64,000 bases of DNA from Thiothrix litoralis. GTDB taxonomy: Bacteria; Pseudomonadota; Gammaproteobacteria; Thiotrichales; Thiotrichaceae. Positions within the stretch are counted from its first letter, which is position 1, and each line of letters opens with the position of its first letter. The notes under the pieces were generated by a model that was not told the origin of the DNA, made no database searches, and saw only the letters and a program-made list of their open reading frames with translations. Below, one piece after another: positions 43,645-53,192 of this stretch. The stretch is from contig NZ_CP072801.1 in the NCBI RefSeq assembly GCF_017901135.1, forward strand, positions 1,674,001-1,738,000, given 5' to 3'. The translations under genes and the position numbers were made by a program.

Positions 43645-44938
43645 CAGTTTCTGTATCCTTGGCATACGGGCGGCGTGGAATAGCTTCGACCGGGACAGGC
43701 TCAGTCATGTTCCGCCCCGATGAAATTCCCAGCTCTGACAGTTTGCGCACCCCCGGCAACACACTGCGTTCCAGCGAGCCTAACGCTTTATTGTAGGTAT
43801 CCACGCTGCTGCCGAGATTACGCCCCAAACGCTCCAGATGGTCAAGGAAAACCGTAAGGCGTTTGTGCAATTCCTCACCCAAATCGCGGACTTTGCCTGC
43901 ATTTTCAGCCAGCACGGTTTGTTTCCAGCCAAACGCTACTGCCCGCAACAATGCCACCAAGGTGCTGGGCGTGGCAAGAATCACCTTGTCATTCAGGGAA
44001 TCATCCAGCAGGGTTTTATCCTGTTCCAACGCCGCGCCGAGGAAGTGCTCACCGGGAATGAACAGCACCACGAAATCAGGCGACTGCTCAAACTGTTCCC
44101 AGTAACGCTTGCCCGCCAGCACCTTGACGTGATCACGCACATGACGCGCATGGCGTTGCAGGTGGCGTTTGCGGCTGTCTTCGTTGTCGGCATTTACCGC
44201 ATCGAGGAAAGCATCCATTGGCGCTTTAGCATCGACGATCATTTCCCGCGCGTCCGGCATTCGGATCACCATATCCGGTCGGATGGTACGGTCGCTATTG
44301 CTGCGCTGCGCCTGTTCGACGAAATCGCAGTGTTCGACCATGCCAGAAAGCTCGGCAATCCGCCGCAAACTCAACTCGCCCCATTGCCCACGGATACCGG
44401 GAGTACGCAAGGCCGATGCCAGCCGCCCGGTTTCATCGCGTAACGCGGTTTGGTCATGCATCATGCCGCGAATTTGCTGGCTGAGCACGCCGAAACTCGC
44501 CAGCCGGTCTTTTTCAATTTCGCGAATTTGCACTTCGGTTTTCGCCAGCGCATCGCGGATCGGGTCAACCAGATGCTGGATGGAACGCTGGCGTTGCTCC
44601 AGATCAGCCCGCGATTCCACCTGAAAACGCCCCATGCTTTCCTGCGCCAATTGCAAAAACTGGGTGTTATTGTCGCGCAACGCCCGCTGTGACAAGGCCG
44701 CAAAGGTATTGTGCAAACGGTCTTGCGCATCATCCAGCATCCGCAAGCGTTCTTCGTTGATTTGCTCTTCGGTTTGTAACTGCAATTGCAGGCGTTCGAG
44801 TTCGCGGCGGGCTTGTTGCAGCGGCACGTTGTAGATGAGGTGCGCCAGCAACACGCCCAGCGCGAACATCACCACCGCCGTAATGAACACAATATTCTGG
44901 TCGATAAATATACCGAGTTGAAAAGTGGACTGATCCAT
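43628..44938 (-). CDS. rmuC: DNA recombination protein RmuC
   Basis: 436 residues. One N-terminal transmembrane helix (FITAVVMFALGVLLAHLIY), a long coiled coil (about 45-180) and the RmuC nuclease-like core (LRTPGIRGQWGELSLRRIAEL, PDMVIRMPDAREMIVDAKAP, FVVLFIPGEHFL, ILATPSTLVALLRAVAFGWK). It limits inversions at short inverted repeats in E. coli. Overlaps gph by one base and the MotA-like gene by up to 38 bp, suggesting coupled translation. Confidence 0.94.
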   Translation of the reverse strand: MDQSTFQLGIFIDQNIVFITAVVMFALGVLLAHLIYNVPLQQARRELERLQLQLQTEEQINEERLRMLDDAQDRLHNTFAALSQRALRDNNTQFLQLAQESMGRFQVESRADLEQRQRSIQHLVDPIRDALAKTEVQIREIEKDRLASFGVLSQQIRGMMHDQTALRDETGRLASALRTPGIRGQWGELSLRRIAELSGMVEHCDFVEQAQRSNSDRTIRPDMVIRMPDAREMIVDAKAPMDAFLDAVNADNEDSRKRHLQRHARHVRDHVKVLAGKRYWEQFEQSPDFVVLFIPGEHFLGAALEQDKTLLDDSLNDKVILATPSTLVALLRAVAFGWKQTVLAENAGKVRDLGEELHKRLTVFLDHLERLGRNLGSSVDTYNKALGSLERSVLPGVRKLSELGISSGRNMTEPVPVEAIPRRPYAKDTETDAETN

Positions 44939-45618
44939 CAGTTCAGCCAGTCCAATATAGCGGTGGGGTTGGCAATGCTGCCGTCGGCAGGCCAGCCAAG
45001 ATGCTCATTATTAGGGTGCAAATAGCCCCACTCTGCAATCAATGTTCTCATCCCGGCATTACGCCCGGCAACGATGTCGCGTTCCGCATCGCCAATGTAC
45101 AGGCACTGTTGCGGCGCAATGCCACACTGCTCGGCAGCCAATAGCAACGGCTCAGGATGCGGTTTGGCGACCTCAAGGGTATCGCCGCCAATAATGCTGC
45201 GCGGGCGGGTATGCAAATTCAGCGCTTCCAGCAGCGGGAAGGTCAGGTATTCCGGCTTGTTGGTCACAATTCCCCAAGGAATATGATCTGCTTCCAGCCG
45301 CGCCAAGACGTCAGGCATGGCTTCAAACAGGCGGGAATGGCGGCTGATATTGGCTTGGTAATAATCCAGGAATATCTTGCGGCGACGCGCTATGTCCGCC
45401 TCGGTTTGCTCAAGGCCGAAAGCCAGCGCCAACATACCGATACTGCCGTGCGAAACCGTGTGGCGGGCTTGTGCCAGCGTATAAGGTTCGCGCCCTTCCG
45501 CCAGCAACACGGCATTCAAGGCAGCCAGCAGATCAAGGGCGGTATCCAGCAAGGTGCCATCCAGGTCAAAGAGAATACATTTTATCGGTAAAAAAGAATT
45601 TGTCGGCATCGGATGCAT
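44938..45618 (-). CDS. gph: HAD-family phosphoglycolate phosphatase
   Basis: 226 residues. HAD motif I (CILFDLDGTLLDTALDLLAAL) and motif II (WGIVTNKPEYL), lysine motif (GGDTLEVAKPHPEPLL) and motif IV (YIGDAERDIVAGRNAGM). Removes phosphate from 2-phosphoglycolate; related substrates are possible. First gene of the gph-rmuC-MotA-MotB run. ATG at 45618, or the in-frame ATG at 45609. Confidence 0.9.
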   Translation of the reverse strand: MHPMPTNSFLPIKCILFDLDGTLLDTALDLLAALNAVLLAEGREPYTLAQARHTVSHGSIGMLALAFGLEQTEADIARRRKIFLDYYQANISRHSRLFEAMPDVLARLEADHIPWGIVTNKPEYLTFPLLEALNLHTRPRSIIGGDTLEVAKPHPEPLLLAAEQCGIAPQQCLYIGDAERDIVAGRNAGMRTLIAEWGYLHPNNEHLGWPADGSIANPTAILDWLN

Positions 45619-45675
45619 CCATACAATCAGCGGTTACGTAAATTCGGAACCTAATAGTGGTCTATTTTTGAAGAA

Positions 45676-46167
45676 ATGTTCATGTTACCCATTAAACACG
45701 CGCTGATTATCGCACTTTTCGCTCACGGGTTGCTATTGACCGCGCCCGCGAATGCGTTAAGCGATATGGAAGACAAGCCTGCCACCTTCGACAGCTTGGT
45801 AGGCAAGGGCAAATGGACGGTGATGGAAGTGTGGGCATCCGATTGCCGCATGTGCCGCGCCACGATCCACCACACTGTCGATTTCGAGACCAGCAACCCG
45901 GATGTGGATGTCATCGGTGTCTCGCTGGATGGCAAAGCAGGCAAAGCAAATGCCGAGAAGTTTATCGACGAACAAGGCTTAACATTCACCAACCTGCTGA
46001 GCGATCCGTCTGAAGTTGACAAGTACCTTTACAGTACCGCGAAAGAAAGCTTCATCGGTACGCCAACATTCATGGTCTATAACCCGCAGGGAAAATTGCT
46101 GGCAGTACAACCGGGGGCAGTGACGGCGGAAGAATTAAGCGACTTCATCAAGAAACAAAGTCAGTAA
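45676..46167 (+). CDS. TlpA/ResA-like periplasmic thioredoxin
   Basis: 163 residues. A signal peptide (KHALIIALFAHGLLLTAPANA) is followed by a thioredoxin fold with an unusual active site CRMC (VWASDCRMCRATIHH) and cis-Pro at FIGTPTFMVYNP. Likely a periplasmic thiol reductase that could receive electrons from DsbD. Monocistronic, convergent with minE, sharing a bidirectional terminator. Confidence 0.87.
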   Translation: MFMLPIKHALIIALFAHGLLLTAPANALSDMEDKPATFDSLVGKGKWTVMEVWASDCRMCRATIHHTVDFETSNPDVDVIGVSLDGKAGKANAEKFIDEQGLTFTNLLSDPSEVDKYLYSTAKESFIGTPTFMVYNPQGKLLAVQPGAVTAEELSDFIKKQSQ

Positions 46168-46179
46168 ATACCTGCTAAT

Positions 46180-46212
46180 AACCCCCCTCCCATCAAGAGG
46201 CGGGGTTTCTTA
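46180..46212. terminator. Bidirectional terminator between the tlpA-like gene and minE
   Basis: AACCCC..CCTC pairs with GAGG..GGGGTT, with T-rich flanks on both strands, in the 46-bp gap between convergent genes. Confidence 0.75.
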
Positions 46213-46213
46213 T

Positions 46214-46471
46214 TCAGTGGTCACGCTCCGGCAAAGCAATGTTCAATTCCAGCACATCATAATCCACACCCTTCTCATACTGGACATTGACCTGATCTTC
46301 GGTAATCGCTACGTACTTGCGGATCACTTCCATAATATCGCGGCGTAACTGCGGCAAATATTCAGGCCCGTTACGGTCAATACGTTCGTGCGCAATTACA
46401 ATCTGCAAGCGTTCTTTGGCAACCTTGGCACTACTTGGGCTACTCTGCTTAAAATAATCAAACCATCCCAT
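46214..46471 (-). CDS. minE: Cell division topological specificity factor MinE
   Basis: 85 residues. N-terminal membrane/MinD-binding segment (MGWFDYFKQ then AKERLQIVIAHER) and the C-terminal topological domain (LPQLRRDIMEVIRKYVAI). Stimulates MinD ATPase to drive pole-to-pole oscillation. Begins 3 bp after minD. Confidence 0.96.
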   Translation of the reverse strand: MGWFDYFKQSSPSSAKVAKERLQIVIAHERIDRNGPEYLPQLRRDIMEVIRKYVAITEDQVNVQYEKGVDYDVLELNIALPERDH

Positions 46472-46474
46472 AAA

Positions 46475-47281
46475 TCACCCAAACAGCTTTTTGAAGAAAC
46501 CCTTCTTTTCCACTTCCAAGAAGCGGTGAGGGACTGTTTCACCAAGAAAACGACGCACAAAGTCATCGTATGCCTGCCCGGCATCACTAACCTTATCGAG
46601 AATCACGGGTGTACCGCTGTTGGATGCCTGCAACACGCTTTGGGACTCAGGAACCACGCCAATCAGCGGGACAGCGAGAATCTCCAGAATATCTTCCAAC
46701 CCCAGCATTTCACCAGCGCTGACCCGAGCAGGTGAGTAACGGGTAATCAGCAAGTGTTCACGCACGCTTTCACCCTGCTTGGCACGGTAGGTCTTGCTTT
46801 GCAATAAACCGAGAATGCGGTCGGAATCGCGTACTGAAGACACTTCCGGGTTGGTCACGACAATCGCATCATCGGCGTAATACATCGCCATGTGTGCGCC
46901 GCGCTCAATACCTGCCGGGGAATCACACACGATAAAATCAAAACCAAGCTCGTGCAGCTCATCCATCACCTTGCCAACACCTTCCGTGGTTAGCGCATCC
47001 TTGTCACGGGTTTGGGAAGCGGGTAATACGTGCAGATTTTCCACGTGCTTATCGCGGATCAATGCCTGACTCAGCGAGGCTTCGTTATTGATGACATTGA
47101 CAAAATCATAAACCACACGGCGCTCACACCCCATGATCAGATCCAGATTACGCAAGCCGACATCAAAATCAATCACCGCCGTCTTATAACCGCGCATGGC
47201 AAGCCCAGTTGCAAAGGCAGCACTGGTAGTGGTTTTGCCAACACCGCCTTTACCGGAGGTAACGACAACTATTCTGCTCAA
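46475..47281 (-). CDS. minD: Septum site-determining ATPase MinD
   Basis: 268 residues. Deviant Walker A (VVTSGKGGVGKTTTSAA), Walker B region (DFIVCDSPAGIERGA) and a C-terminal amphipathic membrane-targeting helix (EKKGFFKKLFG). Recruits MinC to the membrane. Between minC (76-bp gap) and minE. Confidence 0.98.
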   Translation of the reverse strand: MSRIVVVTSGKGGVGKTTTSAAFATGLAMRGYKTAVIDFDVGLRNLDLIMGCERRVVYDFVNVINNEASLSQALIRDKHVENLHVLPASQTRDKDALTTEGVGKVMDELHELGFDFIVCDSPAGIERGAHMAMYYADDAIVVTNPEVSSVRDSDRILGLLQSKTYRAKQGESVREHLLITRYSPARVSAGEMLGLEDILEILAVPLIGVVPESQSVLQASNSGTPVILDKVSDAGQAYDDFVRRFLGETVPHRFLEVEKKGFFKKLFG

Positions 47282-47357
47282 AAAATACTCCTTCTTATTG
47301 ATACGGCATATTTAACCGATACCGCAGACCTTATTTAGCATAAAAATGTAGGAATTT

Positions 47358-48071
47358 TCAGAACATTGGTGCAATTCTCAATTTTTCTCCTTCCAGCCAA
47401 ACCATGGCAGGTGAGCCTTTTAAGTCGGTATCAATGTCATCCAACAAACGGTAATGACCGGCAATGGCCACCAATTCAGCTTCCAGTTTCTGACAGAAAA
47501 TACGGGCGCTGGTATCCCCACCAATCCCGGCCAGTACCCTGCCACGCAACGAGCCGTACACATGCACAGAACCGCCCGCAAGGATTTCAGAGCCCGCACT
47601 GGTATGTTGCAAAATCACCAGACTGCCTTCAGGAAAATAGACTTGCTGACCGGAACGCAGCGGGCGATCCACCACTTTAACACTGGCGGTCATAGGCGCT
47701 TCCGGCTCAGGGTCACCCGCTGTTGTCGGTGTTTCCAGCCGTGGCAACGCACCAGTTGCTCGCCCGGCACGCAATACCGCCCAACCGGCTTGCTTCGCGG
47801 GTTCGACACACTCTTCCGTCATGTTACGGATGCCGACCGGGATAAACCCAAGCGCCAGAATGGTTTCACGCAACTGCGCCATATCCAGCTCTGCACAAGC
47901 ATCACCCAACTGGCTGCAATCCACCACCAAAGGGCTGTTGGCAAATAATTGCGGCACGCTCTCCAGCTTTTGTTGCAGACCCTGCCGGATGGTTTCCAGC
48001 TCGGTAGACGTTAGCCGCAGCACGCTGAGCAGAGTCATTTCACCCTTTATTTCAAGCAAATCTCCTGACAC
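47358..48071 (-). CDS. minC: Septum site-determining protein MinC
   Basis: 237 residues. The N-terminal FtsZ-antagonist domain is followed by a linker and the C-terminal beta-helix (DRPLRSGQQVYFPEGSLVI, GGSVHVYGSLRGRVLAGI, ARIFCQKLEAELVAIAGHY). Starts with GTG at 48071, with AGGAG 9 bp upstream. First gene of minCDE. Confidence 0.95.
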   Translation of the reverse strand: MSGDLLEIKGEMTLLSVLRLTSTELETIRQGLQQKLESVPQLFANSPLVVDCSQLGDACAELDMAQLRETILALGFIPVGIRNMTEECVEPAKQAGWAVLRAGRATGALPRLETPTTAGDPEPEAPMTASVKVVDRPLRSGQQVYFPEGSLVILQHTSAGSEILAGGSVHVYGSLRGRVLAGIGGDTSARIFCQKLEAELVAIAGHYRLLDDIDTDLKGSPAMVWLEGEKLRIAPMF

Positions 48072-48257
48072 AACCCATACTCCTGACTAAAAATCGCATG
48101 AACCTTACTGTAACTTTACCCGACAAAAGGTACAACATTGGCAACACATCTTGTTTAAAATCGTTTTATTAACACATACTTTGGTCATATAATCAGAAAT
48201 TATATAGAACAAAATAAATGGGTTTTCCTGATTTTTTGCACTGGGGGCTTCACTATC

Positions 48258-49619
48258 ATGTACATCAGTACGGTTTCAGCACCGTTATGGCTGGGCATAA
48301 CTGCCGCAACACTACTGGCACTGGCTTTGCCAACATCCGCTAAAACGACCGAGAGTTCGGAATCTCCCACAACATCCATACCCGCGAGCATTATAGCAAC
48401 GGCTGGTAAGCTCAAGGCAGCCGAACAATTCACCAGAGCAAAAAAATTACTGAACAGCAACGCCAACAAAACAGACTTGGAACAGGGGCTGATCTGGCTG
48501 GAACGTGCAGCATCACAAAGCTACTCACCCGCTTTGTTTGAACTTGCTAATCTCTATGAAAACGGTACGTATGTAAAGCAGGATACCGCCAAAGCGGTCA
48601 ATCTTTACGAACAAGCGGCAAAACAGAAGCACCTAGACTCCCAATACAACTTGGGCTTGCTATACCTGCGGGTGGTCAAGGACACCGATAAAGCACGTTA
48701 CTGGCTGGAACAAGCGGCTCAACAGCATGATGCGGAAGCTCAATATAACCTTGCCCTACTGTATGATTTTAGCAAAGGTAAACAGGCCGATCCGACAGAA
48801 GCCACCTATTGGTATACGCAAGCCGCCCAAAACGGTCACAAAAATGCCCAGTTTGATTTGGGGGTACGTTACCTGCAAGGCACCACCCTGCCCCAAAACC
48901 TGTCACAAGCCGCCCACTGGTTTCACAAAGCAGCGGAACAAGGCGACCCCGCCGCCGCGTTCAATCTGGGTCTGATGTATGAACAAGGCAAAGGCGAGGC
49001 TAAAAGCATCACAGAAGCCATCCGCTGGTATCGCCAAGCCGCGCAGCAAGGTGAAGCCGGGGCGCAATACAACCTCGGCGTCAAATACCTGCTGGGCGAA
49101 GGTGTTACGCGGGATCACGCAACAGGCATTGACTGGATACGCAAAGCGGCCGACGGTGGCAACCCCGCCGCTCAATACACTGTCGGCTTCATGTACGACC
49201 AAGGAGCTGACCTGCCCAAAGACGATACGCTGGCAGTGCATTGGTATCGTCAGGCAGCGGAACAGGGTTACACCGATGCCCAGCTTAGCCTCGCCATGAT
49301 GCTGGCCAACGAGCAGAGCGTGAAGGCCGATAGCAGCGAAGCTTACCAATGGTTCCAGCGTGCTGCCGAAGCCGGAAACGCCAGCGCCCAGTTCAATCTT
49401 GGCACCTACATGGCACATGGCATTGGCATGGCAAAAGACCTGCCATCAGCCGCTTACTGGCTCTCGCTAGCCGCTAACCAAGGGCATGAAGGGGCGATTG
49501 CCAACCGTGATTACGTCCTGAAAATGCTGAACGATAGTGAGCACGCTGAAGTGGAACGCCGTCTGAAAACCGCCCCTAACGGCACACTGGCTCAGGACAA
49601 ACAAGTCGCCATCCAGTAG
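48258..49619 (+). CDS. Exported Sel1-repeat protein
   Basis: 453 residues. A signal peptide ends near TSAK, then about ten Sel1-like (TPR-like) repeats of 36 residues run from about 70 to 430, recognisable as A.YNLG.xY..G.g...D...A..WY..AA.QG. Such solenoids bind partner proteins. Monocistronic; a TATAAT -10-like hexamer lies at 48188-48193. mfd follows 33 bp later in the same direction. Confidence 0.9.
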   Translation: MYISTVSAPLWLGITAATLLALALPTSAKTTESSESPTTSIPASIIATAGKLKAAEQFTRAKKLLNSNANKTDLEQGLIWLERAASQSYSPALFELANLYENGTYVKQDTAKAVNLYEQAAKQKHLDSQYNLGLLYLRVVKDTDKARYWLEQAAQQHDAEAQYNLALLYDFSKGKQADPTEATYWYTQAAQNGHKNAQFDLGVRYLQGTTLPQNLSQAAHWFHKAAEQGDPAAAFNLGLMYEQGKGEAKSITEAIRWYRQAAQQGEAGAQYNLGVKYLLGEGVTRDHATGIDWIRKAADGGNPAAQYTVGFMYDQGADLPKDDTLAVHWYRQAAEQGYTDAQLSLAMMLANEQSVKADSSEAYQWFQRAAEAGNASAQFNLGTYMAHGIGMAKDLPSAAYWLSLAANQGHEGAIANRDYVLKMLNDSEHAEVERRLKTAPNGTLAQDKQVAIQ

Positions 49620-49652
49620 AATACGGGCTTTCCAGAATACAAGCCCGGATTC

Positions 49653-52600
49653 ATGCCTGCATTGCTCAAGCCTCATCTTCCTCCCGCCCCCAATGGACAC
49701 ATCCGCTGGGGGCAGTTGTACGGTTGCTCCCACGAATGGCTGATTGCCCAGTCTGCCCAAGGGTTTGATGGCCTGTTACTACTGGTCGTCCCGGATGTAC
49801 ATGCCGCTTATCAGGCCGAATCCGCGCTGCAATTCTTTGCCCCCGACATTCCCAGCCATATATTTCCTGACTGGGAAACCCTACCCTACGACGTATTTTC
49901 ACCGCACGAAGACATTATTTCCGAGCGCCTGAAAACGCTGGCGACGCTGCAAAATCTCAAACGCGGCATCCTCATCGTGCCTGCCAGCACCTTGCTGCAC
50001 CGGCTTGCGCCACCCGGTTACGTGCATGGGCATACGTTCGTGGTGCGCAAAGGTTCGCCGCTCGACATCGACAAATTGCGCAAGCAACTCGAAGAAGCAG
50101 GCTACCGCAACGTCAGCCAGGTGATGGAACACGGCGAATACGCCACCCGTGGCTCGTTGGTGGATTTGTTCCCAATGGGTAGCAACACACCTTACCGCAT
50201 TGACTTGTTTGACGACGAAATCGACTCGATCCGCACCTTCAACCCAGAAACCCAGCTTACCGAAGAGAAGGTGGACAGCATTGAACTGCTACCTGCCCGC
50301 GAATTCCCGCTGGATGAAGCCGGAATCCGCACCTTCCGCCAGAACTACCGAGCGCAGATTGAGGGCGATTTGACCCGCAGCCGCATTTACGAAGGCGTGA
50401 GTCAGGGCAAGCCTTCCGCCGGGATCGAGTATTACCTGCCGCTGTTCTTTGAGCATACCGCCACGCTGTTCGATTACCTGCCGAAGAAAACCCTGTTGGT
50501 GCTAACCGAAGGGGTTGATACTGCCATCAGCCGCTTCTGGAAATCGCTCGAAGACCGCTATGAACAACGGCGGCATGATATTGAACGCCCCTTGCTGGCG
50601 CCGGAAAAGCTGTTTTTGACGGCGGCGATGTTGGGGAGTTATTTGACGGATTACCCTCGGGTTGAAGCGCAGCATCGTAGGGGCGTATTGCATACGCCCT
50701 CTTCCTCCGATCATGATGCCGAAGAAGGGCGTATGCAATACGCCCCTACGGTGGATTATCCGGTTTCTGCCCTGCCCTCGCTGCTGATCCACGCCCGTCA
50801 GGAACAACCGCTGTTCCTGCTGCTCAATTTCATCAAAGACCTGAAAGGCCGGGTGCTATTCACCGCCGAATCCGCTGGACGGCGCGAAGCCTTCCTCACG
50901 CTGCTGAAAGACAACGGTATCGTGGTCAAAACGCTGGAAACCTGGCAGGATTTCCTTGGCAGCAAAGCCGAAATGGCGGTTACAGTCGCGCCGCTGGAAA
51001 ACGGTTTCTGGTTGCCCGACGCGAAGATCGCAGTCATCCCCGAAAACCTGCTGCACGGGGTGCAAATCCAGCAGCAACGCCGTCGCCGCAAAGCCACCCG
51101 CGATGCCGATGCGATTATCCGCAACCTGACCGACCTCAACGAAGGCGCACCTGTGGTTCATGAGGAACACGGGGTTGGGCGTTATCTGGGGCTGGAAACA
51201 GTCACGGCGGGCGGCGTTACTGCCGAATATTTGCTGATCGAATACGCCAACCACGACAAATTGTACGTGCCCGTTGCCGCGCTGCATCTGGTCAGCCGTT
51301 ACACCGGGGCTGACCCGGAACACGCGCCGCTGCACCGCCTCGGCAATGAGCAGTGGGACAAAGCACGCCAAAAAGCAGCGGAAAAGGCGCGGGATGTGGC
51401 GGCGGAATTGCTCGACATCCACGCCCGCCGTGCGGCGCAACAGGGGCATAGCTTCCCGTTTGACGACAACGATTACCGCCTGTTTGCGGGCGCGTTCCCG
51501 TTTGAAGAAACGCCAGATCAGGCGCTGGCGATTGAAAACGTCATCAAGGACATGCGTGCGCCACAGCCGATGGATCGGGTGGTGTGCGGCGACGTGGGTT
51601 TCGGCAAGACCGAAGTAGCGATGCGGGCGGCATTCGTGGCGGCGAATGCAGGCAAGCAGGTGGCAATGATTGCGCCGACGACCTTGCTGACGCAGCAGCA
51701 TTTGAACAATTTCCGCGACCGTTTTGCCGACTGGCCATTCAATATCGAATCGTTGTCGCGCTTCAAGACGGGCAAGGAAACCAATACGGCACTGGAGGCG
51801 CTCGCCTCCGGCAAGATCGACATCGTGATCGGCACGCACAAACTGTTGCAGGACGATGTGCATTTCAAGCAACTGGGGCTGGTGATTATCGACGAGGAAC
51901 ACCGCTTTGGGGTGCGCGACAAGGAGCAGATGAAAAAGCTGCGTGCCAATGTCGATATGTTGACCATGACCGCCACGCCGATTCCGCGCACGCTGAATAT
52001 GTCGCTGTCGGGTTTGCGCGATTTGTCGATCATTGCCACCCCGCCGACGCAACGCCACGCGATCAAGACTTTCGTGTGCGAGTGGAACAAGACCATCATT
52101 CAGGAAGCGTGTGCGCGCGAATTGTCACGCGGCGGGCAGGTGTACGTGCTGCACAATGAGGTCAAAACCATTGCCAATGTGGAAGCGGAATTGACCGCGA
52201 TGTTACCCGGTGTGACGGTGCGCCATGCCCACGGGCAGATGCGGGCGAATGAGCTGGAAAACATCATGAGCGATTTTTACCACCAGCGTTTCCAGATTCT
52301 GATTGCCACCACCATCATTGAAAGCGGCATCGACGTGCCGACCGCCAACACGATTTTGATCAACCGCGCCGACAAACTGGGGCTGGCGCAGTTGCACCAG
52401 TTGCGCGGACGGGTCGGGCGTTCGCACCACCGCGCTTATGCCTATTTGATTGCGCCGCCGAAATCCGCGCTCACGCCGGATGCGGTCAAACGGCTGGAAG
52501 CGATTGAATCGCTGGAAGAACTGGGGGTCGGTTTTACGTTGGCGACGCACGATCTGGAGATTCGCGGCGCGGGCGAATTGCTCGGCGAAGGGCAAAGCGG

Positions 52601-53138
52601 GCAGATTCAGGAAATCGGTTTCAACCTCTACAACGACTTGCTGGAACGCGCGGTGAAGGCGTTGAAGTCGGGCAAAGTGCCGGAATTGAGTGCCACCAGC
52701 CGCCGCACCACGGTGGAACTGGGTGCGCCTGCGCTGATCCCGGACGCTTATTTGCCGGATGTCCATGCGCGGCTGATCCTCTACAAACGCATTGCCAGCG
52801 CGGAATCGCAGGCGGCACTCGACGAATTGCGGGTGGAAATGATCGACCGCTTCGGGCTGCTGCCAGAGCCGACCAAGACGCTGTTCAGCGTCACGCGGGT
52901 CAAGCTGCTGGCGCAGGAGCTGGGCATCCGCAAGCTGGATATGCACGTCAAGGGCGGGCGGATTATCTTTGACGACAAGCCGAATATTGACCCGATGAAG
53001 GTGATTACCCTGATCCAGAAACGCCCGTGGGTGTTTAAGCTGGATGGGCAGGATAAGTTGCGGTTTGAGATTGAATTGCCGACGGTGGAGGAGCGGGAGG
53101 AGTGGGTGGTTAAGTTGATGGGGGAGATTGGCGGGTGA
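49653..53138 (+). CDS. mfd: Transcription-repair coupling factor Mfd, with in-frame insertion
   Basis: 1161 residues. UvrB-homology N-terminus (SHIFPDWETLPYDVFSPHED), RNA-polymerase-interacting domain (VVHEEHGVGRYLGLETV), helicase motifs with Walker A written CGDVGFGKTEVAMRAAF, DEEH box (LVIIDEEHRFGVRDKEQM) and motif VI region (GRVGRSHHRAYAYL), and the C-terminal UvrA-inhibitory domain. Frees stalled RNA polymerase and recruits UvrABC. Codons from 50676 to 50750 are a 75-bp palindromic insert adding about 25 residues (RRGVLHTPSSSDHDAEEGRM onward) between the N-terminal and RNA-polymerase-binding regions. The last 1.34 kb are duplicated at 56779. Confidence 0.96.
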   Translation: MPALLKPHLPPAPNGHIRWGQLYGCSHEWLIAQSAQGFDGLLLLVVPDVHAAYQAESALQFFAPDIPSHIFPDWETLPYDVFSPHEDIISERLKTLATLQNLKRGILIVPASTLLHRLAPPGYVHGHTFVVRKGSPLDIDKLRKQLEEAGYRNVSQVMEHGEYATRGSLVDLFPMGSNTPYRIDLFDDEIDSIRTFNPETQLTEEKVDSIELLPAREFPLDEAGIRTFRQNYRAQIEGDLTRSRIYEGVSQGKPSAGIEYYLPLFFEHTATLFDYLPKKTLLVLTEGVDTAISRFWKSLEDRYEQRRHDIERPLLAPEKLFLTAAMLGSYLTDYPRVEAQHRRGVLHTPSSSDHDAEEGRMQYAPTVDYPVSALPSLLIHARQEQPLFLLLNFIKDLKGRVLFTAESAGRREAFLTLLKDNGIVVKTLETWQDFLGSKAEMAVTVAPLENGFWLPDAKIAVIPENLLHGVQIQQQRRRRKATRDADAIIRNLTDLNEGAPVVHEEHGVGRYLGLETVTAGGVTAEYLLIEYANHDKLYVPVAALHLVSRYTGADPEHAPLHRLGNEQWDKARQKAAEKARDVAAELLDIHARRAAQQGHSFPFDDNDYRLFAGAFPFEETPDQALAIENVIKDMRAPQPMDRVVCGDVGFGKTEVAMRAAFVAANAGKQVAMIAPTTLLTQQHLNNFRDRFADWPFNIESLSRFKTGKETNTALEALASGKIDIVIGTHKLLQDDVHFKQLGLVIIDEEHRFGVRDKEQMKKLRANVDMLTMTATPIPRTLNMSLSGLRDLSIIATPPTQRHAIKTFVCEWNKTIIQEACARELSRGGQVYVLHNEVKTIANVEAELTAMLPGVTVRHAHGQMRANELENIMSDFYHQRFQILIATTIIESGIDVPTANTILINRADKLGLAQLHQLRGRVGRSHHRAYAYLIAPPKSALTPDAVKRLEAIESLEELGVGFTLATHDLEIRGAGELLGEGQSGQIQEIGFNLYNDLLERAVKALKSGKVPELSATSRRTTVELGAPALIPDAYLPDVHARLILYKRIASAESQAALDELRVEMIDRFGLLPEPTKTLFSVTRVKLLAQELGIRKLDMHVKGGRIIFDDKPNIDPMKVITLIQKRPWVFKLDGQDKLRFEIELPTVEEREEWVVKLMGEIGG
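50676..50750. repeat. 75-bp palindromic repeat element inside mfd
   Basis: Two perfectly complementary 24-bp arms (left begins CGTAGGGGCGTATTGCATAC) flank a 27-bp centre containing ATCATGAT. The length is a multiple of three and all three positions read as sense codons, so mfd stays open. It looks like a small non-autonomous palindromic element (REP/MITE-like or comparable to Rickettsia palindromic elements). No second copy is visible in this window. Confidence 0.85.
51791..53131 (+). repeat. Direct repeat copy A (mfd 3' end, inside intact mfd)
   Basis: 1341 bp nearly identical to 56779-58119 at a constant offset of 4988 bp, without visible indels. Homology stops within a few bases of the mfd stop codon. 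Confidence 0.9.
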
Positions 53139-53146
53139 ATTATTCC

Positions 53147-53192
53147 GCAACCTCCCCCCTCAATAGGTTACTGCCCCGAAGGGGGTGGTTGC
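53147..53192. repeat. Hairpin at the mfd 3' side
   Basis: GCAACCTCCCCC pairs with GGGGGTGGTTGC with one mismatch. It lies just after the mfd stop and overlaps the last codons of the convergent gene, without a T run. It may act as a transcript end or a recombination scar; it is not repeated after the second mfd copy. Confidence 0.5.
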
